15,746 nucleotides of DNA from an uncultured Bacilli bacterium (GTDB lineage Bacteria > Bacillota_I > Bacilli_A > RF39 > UBA660): contig CAKOSD010000006.1 of assembly GCA_934101745.1 (NCBI GenBank), positions 1 to 15,746 on the forward strand, read 5' to 3'. Below the pieces are notes generated by a model. The model worked only from the letters and a program-made list of their open reading frames with translations, was not told where the DNA came from and searched no databases. Each line of letters starts with the position of its first letter. The stretch's first letter is position 1. Position numbers and translations under genes: made by a program. This document shows, piece by piece, positions 8,509-15,648 of this stretch.

Positions 8509-9252
8509 ATGCAAAAAGTACATTTAATAATGCCTATGGGTGGGGCTGGCTCAAGATTTTTTAAAAATGGTTTTACAATGCCAAAACCGTTAATTGAAAT
8601 TAATGGTTATCCATTTTTATATTGGTCAACAATATCAATTACTAATTTTATGCCTGTTAGTGATGTTACTTTTGTAGTTTTAAAGCAACATATTGAAGAA
8701 TTTAATATTGATAAGGTTATAAAAAAATATTTTCCTGATGCGAAGATAGTAGTAATTCCAGAATTATTAAACGGCGCTGTTTTAACTTGCTTAAAAGGCG
8801 TTGAAAATATAAATGATGATATGCCAATTGTCTTTAATGATTGTGATCATTTATTTCTTTGTAATGATTTTTATAATTATTGTAAGGCTGGCGATTTTAC
8901 CGGAGTTGATGGCGCCTTACTGACATTTACTTCTAATGATCCTAAGTATTCTTTCTTAGAATTAAATGAATTTGGTAATGTTACAAGAACAGTCGAAAAA
9001 CAAGCAATAAGTACATCAGCAATATGCGGAGCCTATTATTTTCGAAACAAAAATATCTTTGAAAAAAGTACGGAAGAATATTTAAAAGAATGTGCTTATA
9101 GTGAATATTTTGTTAGTGGCGTTTATAATGTTATGGCTAAAAATCATCTGATAATTAAGAATTTTACCTGTGATTTGCATTTACCATTTGGAACTCCAGA
9201 CGAATATGAAAAGGCTAAGGATTCAGAAGGGTTTAAAAGGGTGCTAAAATGA
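8509..9252 (+). CDS. Sugar-phosphate-type nucleotidyltransferase
   Basis: This is a 247-residue member of the NTP_transferase family, which couples a phosphorylated precursor to a nucleotide and releases pyrophosphate. The signature GGAGSRF (11-17) and MPKPLIEING (24-33, with K26) form the nucleotide-binding site. NDCD (110-113) supplies the metal-binding aspartates, and FGTPDEYEKA (227-236) is the usual C-terminal motif. No extra acyltransferase (hexapeptide) domain is present, so it activates only. The following genes encode a kinase-domain protein and a HAD phosphatase. This grouping recalls heptose activation (kinase, phosphatase, nucleotidyltransferase) and LicA/LicC phosphocholine activation. 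Which compound is activated is unknown. GAGGAG at 8493-8498 is 10 bases upstream of the ATG, and the stop overlaps the next start as ATGA. Confidence 0.85.
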   Translation: MQKVHLIMPMGGAGSRFFKNGFTMPKPLIEINGYPFLYWSTISITNFMPVSDVTFVVLKQHIEEFNIDKVIKKYFPDAKIVVIPELLNGAVLTCLKGVENINDDMPIVFNDCDHLFLCNDFYNYCKAGDFTGVDGALLTFTSNDPKYSFLELNEFGNVTRTVEKQAISTSAICGAYYFRNKNIFEKSTEEYLKECAYSEYFVSGVYNVMAKNHLIIKNFTCDLHLPFGTPDEYEKAKDSEGFKRVLK

Positions 9253-11135
9253 TATATTTAATCCTTGCCATTATTGTTATAGTAATTGCCAATATAATAA
9301 AAGTTTATCGTCAGGCTTTGTTTATTGAGCCTTATGAGAAAGTTTCCTATACTAATCTAACACAGGCCTTAGCAATAGGAAATCTAATAAATGTAATCTT
9401 TCCATTTAAAATAGGTTATATAGTTAGATGCTATTTAAATGGTAAACAAATGAAAAATGGGGCATCATTTTCTTTAGCAACTATAGTAGTTGAAATATTT
9501 TTAGATTTTATATTTGCTAGTTTAATATATGTTGCTTTTTGGTTACTTTCTTTAAATGATGTTAAAGATGCTGTATTTTATATTATACTTTTGTTTATTT
9601 TTCTGGGAGCATTTATCATATTAACATTATTAAAAAAACAAGTGAAATTTTTAGTTTATAAAATAGCTTCTCTTTTTAATAATAATCTAGAACTTAAAAT
9701 TTTAAAATTTTTCTGGTTTTCTATTATTTCATTTGAAAATATTGTTGCTCGATTAGATAAAGCAAAATTAGCCTTATATTCTATTGCAATGTGGGTTTTA
9801 AATATACTATCTTGTTTCTTGCTTGCTAAATCTTTAACCACATTTAATATAAATATGAAATTCTATGAAATGTTTAATATGTTTTTCTCTACCAATGGTT
9901 TATGTTCATCAGTATTGCTTGAGATATTAAAATATTCGCAAAACTTCATTATTATTGTGGGGTTATACTGTATTATGCCATCCTTGATAATGTATATTAT
10001 TTCTTATAAAATGAAAAATAAAGATTTCCAAAAACATTATATTGAAATATTACCACATATAAATATGGCTGATAGACTTGCTTTTTTAGAACAATATTTT
10101 AATGGTGGTAATAGTGCTTATTTCAAAAAGTATATTGAACTAAATAATGATGTTGCCATTATTGAAGATTATTCGGCTGGTAGTAATGCTACAACAATGT
10201 TATGTAATAAAGACGGAAATTTATTTTATCGCAAATATTCTTTTGGTAAAGATGCTAGTAAATTATATGATCAAGTAAAATGGATTCATGCTCATGAAAA
10301 AAGGTTAACTTTAACTAAAATTGATTTTGAGTATTATAAAGATGATGTTTGTTGTTATGATATGCCTTATGTTAAAGAGGCGGTAACTTGCTTTAATTAC
10401 GTTCATACCTCAACTATGAAAGAGGCTTGGAGTACTTTAAAAGCCGCCTTAATTGATATTGATAAAAATTTACATAGTCTAAATAGGCGTGCAGCTGATA
10501 AAGAAACAATTGAAAAATATATTTCTACAAAAGTTGATAAAAATATTGAAAAAATCGAAAAGAGTACGTATTTAAAGCCATTATTAAAAAACGATTATGT
10601 TTATATAAATGGTAAAAAATATCATAATTTAGCATATTATAAAAAGTATTTGACTCATGAACATCTGTATGAAATATTTAAAAATGATTATTATGCAGAT
10701 ATTCATGGCGATTTAACAATAGAAAATATAATTTGTGTAAAAAATAATAAAAAAAATTCTAAGAATTATTATATAATTGATCCTAATACGGGTAACTTAC
10801 ATGATTCTCCTTATCTTGATTATGGTAAATTATTACAATCTATTCATGGTGGCTATGAATTTTTAATGAATACTAAGCAAGTATCTTATGATGATGAAAA
10901 AATTGAATTTCTATTTACTAAATCATCAAGATATTATGAGTTATATAATGAATATACTAAATATTTATTAGACAAATTTAAAGAAGAAGGATTAAAGAGC
11001 ATCTTCTATCATGAAATTATTCATTGGCTACGTTTAATGCCATATAAAATAGAGAAAAATGGAGAACGTTGTATTATTTTCTATGCTGGTTTAATAATGG
11101 TTTTAGCAGATGTAGAGGAGAGATTTGAAAAGTGA
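9249..11135 (+). CDS. Fusion: flippase-like membrane domain plus APH/choline-kinase-like domain
   Basis: This is a 628-residue fusion. The N-terminal part (about 1-255) has about seven or eight membrane helices and looks like the lysylphosphatidylglycerol-synthase transmembrane (UPF0104) superfamily, with the NxIFPFKIGYIVR pattern at 48-60. The C-terminal part (about 300-625) is a phosphotransferase of the aminoglycoside/choline kinase fold. It has a glycine-containing loop SAGSNATT (309-316), a likely ATP-contacting lysine K329 in FYRKYSFGKD, the catalytic loop HGDLTIEN (H486, D488, N493) and the metal-binding IIDPN (D511), followed by DSPYLDYGKLLQS. All key kinase residues appear present. 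A cytoplasmic kinase acting on a small alcohol or sugar for the adjacent nucleotidyltransferase is the likeliest role. The membrane part may bind or move a lipid-linked substrate. The ATG overlaps the previous stop, and AAAAGGG about 8 bases upstream is the likely ribosome binding site. Confidence 0.75.
   Translation: MIYLILAIIVIVIANIIKVYRQALFIEPYEKVSYTNLTQALAIGNLINVIFPFKIGYIVRCYLNGKQMKNGASFSLATIVVEIFLDFIFASLIYVAFWLLSLNDVKDAVFYIILLFIFLGAFIILTLLKKQVKFLVYKIASLFNNNLELKILKFFWFSIISFENIVARLDKAKLALYSIAMWVLNILSCFLLAKSLTTFNINMKFYEMFNMFFSTNGLCSSVLLEILKYSQNFIIIVGLYCIMPSLIMYIISYKMKNKDFQKHYIEILPHINMADRLAFLEQYFNGGNSAYFKKYIELNNDVAIIEDYSAGSNATTMLCNKDGNLFYRKYSFGKDASKLYDQVKWIHAHEKRLTLTKIDFEYYKDDVCCYDMPYVKEAVTCFNYVHTSTMKEAWSTLKAALIDIDKNLHSLNRRAADKETIEKYISTKVDKNIEKIEKSTYLKPLLKNDYVYINGKKYHNLAYYKKYLTHEHLYEIFKNDYYADIHGDLTIENIICVKNNKKNSKNYYIIDPNTGNLHDSPYLDYGKLLQSIHGGYEFLMNTKQVSYDDEKIEFLFTKSSRYYELYNEYTKYLLDKFKEEGLKSIFYHEIIHWLRLMPYKIEKNGERCIIFYAGLIMVLADVEERFEK
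11115..11120 (+). promoter_or_regulatory. Ribosome binding site deciding a GTG start
   Basis: GAGGAG lies 11 bases before the GTG at 11132. The first in-frame ATG downstream would remove the catalytic aspartate motif of the HAD protein, so the GTG must be the start. Confidence 0.6.
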
Positions 11136-11686
11136 AATTAGCAATTTTTGATATGGATGGGACTTTATTTAATACTAACGATGTTAATTATTATGCTTAT
11201 AAAGAAGCCTTAAAAAAATATAATGTTGATCTTGATTATGATTATTATTGTAATTATTGCAATGGTAGACATTATACTGTATTTATTCCTAAACTAGTTA
11301 ATTACGATGAAAAGAAAGTTGAAGATATTCATAATTTAAAAAAACAATTCTATGCTAAAAATTTAGATAAAGTAATCGTAAATAATCACTTATTTAATAT
11401 TATAAACTTAATTCATGGTACTTATAAAACCGCACTGGTAACAACTGCTTCTAAAAAAAACACTTTAGAAATATTAGAGTATACTAAAACTAAAGATTGC
11501 TTTGATTTAATTCTAACCGCTGAGGATGTCAAAAAAACAAAACCAGATCCAGAAGGATTTAATTTAGCAATTAATAGGTTTAATATTTTACCTAAAGATA
11601 CGATTATCTTTGAGGATTCCGAAGTTGGAATTGAGGCTGCCAGAAAGACTGGTGCGGCGGTAATGGTAGTAGATAAAATGGTTTAA
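11132..11686 (+). CDS. Small HAD-family phosphatase
   Basis: This is a 184-residue haloacid-dehalogenase-type phosphatase with a helical cap (subfamily I, beta-phosphoglucomutase-like layout). The motifs are FDMDGT (nucleophile D7, acid/base D9), VTTASKK (103-109), KPDPEGF (137-143, K137) and FEDSEVGIEAA (160-170, E161 and D162), so the active site is intact. It is somewhat short for the group (usually a little over 200 residues) because it stops soon after motif IV. It starts with GTG overlapping the upstream TGA and is probably translated by coupling. As the last gene of the kinase/nucleotidyltransferase set it could remove a phosphate from a bis-phosphorylated intermediate, as GmhB does in heptose activation. 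This is analogy, not evidence of substrate. Confidence 0.82.
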   Translation: MKLAIFDMDGTLFNTNDVNYYAYKEALKKYNVDLDYDYYCNYCNGRHYTVFIPKLVNYDEKKVEDIHNLKKQFYAKNLDKVIVNNHLFNIINLIHGTYKTALVTTASKKNTLEILEYTKTKDCFDLILTAEDVKKTKPDPEGFNLAINRFNILPKDTIIFEDSEVGIEAARKTGAAVMVVDKMV

Positions 11687-11907
11687 TGTTAATTAAAATT
11701 CTATATTATCTTGAAAAAGGGGTATAGGATTTTTTTGAAGTTTAAAAAAATTTTATATAAGTTTAGAGCATGTTGTTTAAATTAATGAAAAATTAAACTT
11801 TGGTATTTAGATTTAAAAGTTCCTATGGGTTTGTAATGGTGATTTTTGTTTACGGACATAGTTTACTGTGTTATACTTAGGTTGTACGTAAGAGTGGGAA
11901 GTGTATT
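11687..11907 (+). other. Intergenic region between two operons
   Basis: This 221-base gap is the only sizeable one in the window. A 13-codon frame begins at 11686 as TAATG and reads MLIKILYYLEKGV to a TAG at 11725-11727. The start resembles glycosyltransferase N-termini, so it may be a remnant, but it is far too short to call a gene. A weak inverted repeat (11710-11718 with 11732-11740, with a seven-T run inside the right half) and an AT-only hairpin (11775-11798) could help end transcription. Neither has the GC-rich stem and trailing T-run of a convincing terminator. The downstream end holds the promoter described separately. Confidence 0.6.
11849..11877 (+). promoter_or_regulatory. Housekeeping sigma-factor promoter with extended -10
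   Basis: The -35 box TTTACG (11849-11854, four of six matches to TTGACA) and the -10 box TATACT (11872-11877, five of six matches to TATAAT) are separated by 17 bases. TGT immediately before the -10 (11869-11871) supplies the extended TGn element. Transcription would start near 11884, giving a leader of about 24 bases with a purine-rich GTGGGAAG before the ATG at 11908. This indicates that the phosphotransferase/YidC-fusion operon is transcribed separately from the upstream genes. Confidence 0.7.
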
Positions 11908-13542
11908 ATGAAGAAGTTTGTTAATGATATGTTACCAGCCTTTATTATTGGTTTAATTATTAGTTTTATGATGTTTGTTTATGAACCAATTATTATGTTT
12001 TTAAATAATCCTAATGATTTATGGTTTGATATAAATACTTTATTACCGGTAGTAGGGGTTTTATTTGTTATTTGTTTATTTGTTGTTGTTATTATTTATT
12101 TGCTAACTTATTTTGTTACTAAAAAAGTGATAAGAAAAGATAAAATTTTTAAATATTCCTTAATTGTAGGTTTTGTTTTACTTATTACAACCTATATTGA
12201 AGGCAATTATCTTGTCGGAATGTTACCTTCATTAGATGGGAGTGCTATTATTTGGAGTAATTATACTAAAGCCTCTATTATATCTCTTGTTGTTTTAGGT
12301 GCTGTATCGGTAATAACTGGTGTTTTAATAAAGAAAATAAAGTTAGATAAAACCATTACTAGTTTAAAATATGTTAGTTTAGCCATCGGAGCGATGTTGT
12401 TAGTTTGCTTATTAACAACTACTATGACTTCGTCGAATTTAAATAAAGATATTAATGTAACGGCTACTACTAAAAATTTAGAAAATTATTCGGATGATGA
12501 AAATTTTATTATATTTTTATTAGATGCAGTTGATTCAAGAATGTTTAATAAAATTATTCAGGAGAAAAAATACAATAAAATTTTAAAGGATTTTACTTAT
12601 TATCCCGATACAATGTCTACATATCCCTTTACAAGAGATTCGATTCCCTTTATTTTATCAGGAATATGGAACAATAATGAAGAAGAGTTTGCTAAATATT
12701 ATAGCAAGGCCTTAGATAATTCTGAATTATTAAAAAATTTATATGAAAAAAAATATGATGTAAATATTTATGATACTGAGATTATATATAATAGTAAAAA
12801 TGCTTCAAAAATACAAAATTTAACTATGAACAATAAATACAATTTTCGTTTATTTGCTAATCAAGAAATTAAGTATTCCTTATTTAAATATTTACCGTTT
12901 TATTTAAAAAAATATTCTCATATTGAGAGTATGGATTTTAATAAAGCTAAGATTGCTGATACCGATATCTTTGATATAAATGATATTAACTATTACAATA
13001 ATTATTTAGAAAAACAATTAGTTAAAAAATCTGAAAAACAATTTAAATTTATTCATATAGAAGGTGGTCATGTTCCTTTTGATTTGGATGAAAATGTAAA
13101 TTATATTAGTAATGAAGGGGGAACCTATGATCAAAAACTAGAAGGATGTATAAAGATTATTGAAAAGTATTTGAATAAATTAAAAGACAATGATGTTTAT
13201 AATAATTCTAACATTATTATTATGGCTGATCATGGTTATAGTCTAGTAAGTGCTGAAGGACGTCAAAATCCCATCCTTTATATTAAAGGAAAAAATGAAG
13301 AAAATAAGAAAATGCATATTTCAGATAAAGCCATATCATATACTGATTTAAATGATGCTTATGCTGATCTTTTAAAAGGCAAAAAGTCTGGTGAGTTATT
13401 TGCTGATATAACAGATAAAAGAGAAAGAAGATATTTGTTTTATTTGTTTAATAAAGAAGACCATATGGTTGAATATACTCAGACCGGTAAGGCTTGGGAT
13501 TTAAATACTTTAGTTAAAACAGGAAAGGAATTTAATAGATAG
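11908..13542 (+). CDS. Membrane-anchored sulfatase/LTA-synthase-fold transferase
   Basis: This 544-residue protein has five N-terminal membrane helices (about 9-31, 45-70, 83-104, 121-140, 152-172) followed by an alkaline-phosphatase-superfamily domain (about 197-530), the same plan as lipoteichoic acid synthase and related phosphoglycerol or phosphoethanolamine transferases. LLDAVDSRMF (D206, D209) is the first metal site, and YPFTRDS places T242 as the expected nucleophile. IHIEGGHVPF supplies H388 and MADHGYS supplies the metal ligands D441 and H442. By analogy the catalytic domain faces outside and moves a phospho-group from a phospholipid onto a glycan or protein. In group A Streptococcus, GacH of this superfamily adds glycerol phosphate to the wall polysaccharide, and that locus also carries a GT2/GT-C glycosylation set. 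The gene follows a strong promoter and ends 9 bases before the YidC fusion gene. Hydrolase activity instead of transfer cannot be excluded. Confidence 0.85.
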   Translation: MKKFVNDMLPAFIIGLIISFMMFVYEPIIMFLNNPNDLWFDINTLLPVVGVLFVICLFVVVIIYLLTYFVTKKVIRKDKIFKYSLIVGFVLLITTYIEGNYLVGMLPSLDGSAIIWSNYTKASIISLVVLGAVSVITGVLIKKIKLDKTITSLKYVSLAIGAMLLVCLLTTTMTSSNLNKDINVTATTKNLENYSDDENFIIFLLDAVDSRMFNKIIQEKKYNKILKDFTYYPDTMSTYPFTRDSIPFILSGIWNNNEEEFAKYYSKALDNSELLKNLYEKKYDVNIYDTEIIYNSKNASKIQNLTMNNKYNFRLFANQEIKYSLFKYLPFYLKKYSHIESMDFNKAKIADTDIFDINDINYYNNYLEKQLVKKSEKQFKFIHIEGGHVPFDLDENVNYISNEGGTYDQKLEGCIKIIEKYLNKLKDNDVYNNSNIIIMADHGYSLVSAEGRQNPILYIKGKNEENKKMHISDKAISYTDLNDAYADLLKGKKSGELFADITDKRERRYLFYLFNKEDHMVEYTQTGKAWDLNTLVKTGKEFNR

Positions 13543-13551
13543 GGTGAAATC

Positions 13552-15648
13552 ATGATAGCAAATGTTTTAGGAACAATAATGTCTTTTTGTTACTCATTAT
13601 GTAAAAATTATGGAGTAGCAATAATAATATTTACATTTCTTAGTAAAGTAATATTATTACCAATTAGTATTTGGGTCCAAAAGAATTCTATTAAAATGGT
13701 TAAAATGCAACCAAGTATTAATAAAATAAAAATTGATTGTTTTGGTGATAATGATAAAATTGCTGATGAAACAGCAAAACTGTATAAAAAAGAAAAATAT
13801 AATGCTTTAATTTCATTAGTACCACTTATTATTCAAATTGTTTTATTAATGGGATTAGTAGAAGTTATTAATAAACCTCTTACTTATATACTAAATATCA
13901 ATAGTGAAGAAGTTACTATTTTAAAAAATGATCTTATTCAAAACGATAGTAGTGTAAATCCGGAATCTTCTTCGCTAGAGTTAACAATTCTTAATGATCT
14001 AAAGGCTGATAAATTAGATAAATATCCTAATTTTACTAATAAAAATAATTATCAAGAAACGGTTAAACAAGCCCAAGATTTAAACTTAAACTTTTTAGGA
14101 TTTGATATGAGCTGGATTGCTGAAAGTAAAGGTGGTATTGCCATCTGGATACCCGTAATTGCAGCCTTAAGTGCTCTTATTATGTGTGTGTGTCAAAATC
14201 TTATGAATGTTTTACAACAAGAACAATCTAAACTTAATCAATGGTCAATGGTTATTTTATCCGTAGGATTATCATTATATCTTGGTTTCTTTGTTCCAGC
14301 CGGTGTTGCCCTTTATTGGACTTTTAGTAATTTACTTGCAGTTGTTTTACAATGGTTACTAAACATTTGGATAAATCCTAAAAAATATGTAAACTATGAA
14401 GAATTAGAAAAAACAACTAAAGAATTAAAAGAACTATCTAATCTCGATAAGACTAAAAAAAGAAGTAAAGAACAAATAAAAAAAGAAAAAGAAGATTATA
14501 AAAGATTCTTTAAGATTGCTAATAAACATTTAGTTTTCTATTCAGAATCTAATGGCTTTTATAAATATTTTAAAGGAATTATTGAGTATTTACTTAAACA
14601 TACAAATATAGTGATTCACTATATAACTAGTGATTATAATGATAATATATTTAAATTGGCTGAAAGTAATCCTAATCTTAAACCTTATTATATAGAAGAA
14701 AAAAAACTTATTACTTTAATGATGAAAATGGATGCTGATGTAGTAGTTATGACTATGCCCGATTTAGATTCTTATCATCTTAAAAGAAGTTATATAAGAA
14801 AAGATATAACCTATGTATTCATTCCTCATGGTATTGATAGTATTAATTTAACTCAGCGTTACAAATCAATAAATGCTTATGATATATTCTTTGCTTGTGG
14901 AAAATATCAAAGATTAGAAGCCGAGGCTACTTATAAGAAATTTGGTTTGGAAAATAAAGTCTTTAATTGGGGATATTCTCTACTAGATGATATGATTGCT
15001 GATTATAAAAAAGAGAAAAATACTAAAAAAGCAAATAAAAATAAAACTATTTTAATAGCGCCTTCTTGGCAAAAAGATAACATTTGCGATTTATGTTTAG
15101 AAGAATTAATAGATAATTTAAAAACTAATAAGACATATAAAATTATCGTTAGACCTCATCCTCAAGAAGTAAGACATTTTGCTGAAAAATTTGATAGATT
15201 AAAAGAAAAATATAAGAATAATAAAAATATTGAAATTCAAACTGATTTTTCTAAAAATGATACTGTTTTTAATGCTGATATGTTAATTACTGATTGGTCA
15301 AGTATTGGTTATGAGTATGCTTATACAACCAAAAAACCAGTAGTATTTATTAATACGCCAATGAAAATAATGAACCCTAATTATAAAGATATTAAGGTAG
15401 AACCAATAAATATTTGGTCACGAGAAATTATTGGTAAAAGTCTAGATGTTAATGATTTAAAAAAGATAAGTGCAACGATTGAATATTTATTTAAGAACGA
15501 AAAAGAATATTCGAAAAAAATTGAAGATTTATTAAATGATAGTATCTATAATTTAGGTGATTCGGCCGAAAAAGGTGCCCTTTATTTAATAGATATAGTA
15601 AAAGAAAATATAGAAAAGAGAAAAAAAGAAAATGAAAAAAATAAATAA
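13552..15648 (+). CDS. YidC/Oxa1 insertase fused to CDP-glycerol glycerophosphotransferase domain
   Basis: This 698-residue protein is a fusion. Residues 1-275 form a YidC/Oxa1 core: helix 1 (about 20-40) with K32 where bacterial YidC usually has the groove arginine, a cytoplasmic hairpin ending in LYKKEKYNALISLVPLIIQI (77-96), helix 2, a long outside loop (about 106-195), FDMSWIA before helix 3, and two last helices including FFVPAGVALYWTFSN (246-260). It lacks the usual N-terminal lipoprotein signal. A charged linker (about 281-320) leads to a TagB/TagF-like domain (about 321-690) with PHGID (H426), RPHP (534-537) and ITDWSSIGYEYA (579-590), which bind CDP-glycerol and acceptor in this family. 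Since YidC C-termini are cytoplasmic, the enzyme part should face the cytoplasm, where CDP-glycerol is. AGGGTG at 13541-13546 is 5 bases before the ATG. It is probably a specialised paralog and not the housekeeping insertase. The donor could be another CDP-polyol. Confidence 0.85.
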   Translation: MIANVLGTIMSFCYSLCKNYGVAIIIFTFLSKVILLPISIWVQKNSIKMVKMQPSINKIKIDCFGDNDKIADETAKLYKKEKYNALISLVPLIIQIVLLMGLVEVINKPLTYILNINSEEVTILKNDLIQNDSSVNPESSSLELTILNDLKADKLDKYPNFTNKNNYQETVKQAQDLNLNFLGFDMSWIAESKGGIAIWIPVIAALSALIMCVCQNLMNVLQQEQSKLNQWSMVILSVGLSLYLGFFVPAGVALYWTFSNLLAVVLQWLLNIWINPKKYVNYEELEKTTKELKELSNLDKTKKRSKEQIKKEKEDYKRFFKIANKHLVFYSESNGFYKYFKGIIEYLLKHTNIVIHYITSDYNDNIFKLAESNPNLKPYYIEEKKLITLMMKMDADVVVMTMPDLDSYHLKRSYIRKDITYVFIPHGIDSINLTQRYKSINAYDIFFACGKYQRLEAEATYKKFGLENKVFNWGYSLLDDMIADYKKEKNTKKANKNKTILIAPSWQKDNICDLCLEELIDNLKTNKTYKIIVRPHPQEVRHFAEKFDRLKEKYKNNKNIEIQTDFSKNDTVFNADMLITDWSSIGYEYAYTTKKPVVFINTPMKIMNPNYKDIKVEPINIWSREIIGKSLDVNDLKKISATIEYLFKNEKEYSKKIEDLLNDSIYNLGDSAEKGALYLIDIVKENIEKRKKENEKNK

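Noticed and set aside
8317-8523. Open frame of 68 codons on the minus strand across a gene boundary
   Set aside because: It overlaps the end of the GT2 gene and the start of the nucleotidyltransferase, both strongly supported, and has no motif.
9656-9841. Open frame of 61 codons on the minus strand
   Set aside because: It is antisense to the membrane domain of the fusion protein, with no convincing coding signal.
11710-11740. Inverted repeat with a seven-T run, possible intrinsic terminator
   Set aside because: The stem is almost all A-T with a mismatch, and the T-run is part of the stem instead of following it, so it is too weak to call a terminator.
11775-11798. AT-only hairpin (GTTTAA arms)
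   Set aside because: Such palindromes are common by chance at this base composition, and it lacks a GC-rich stem and T-tail.
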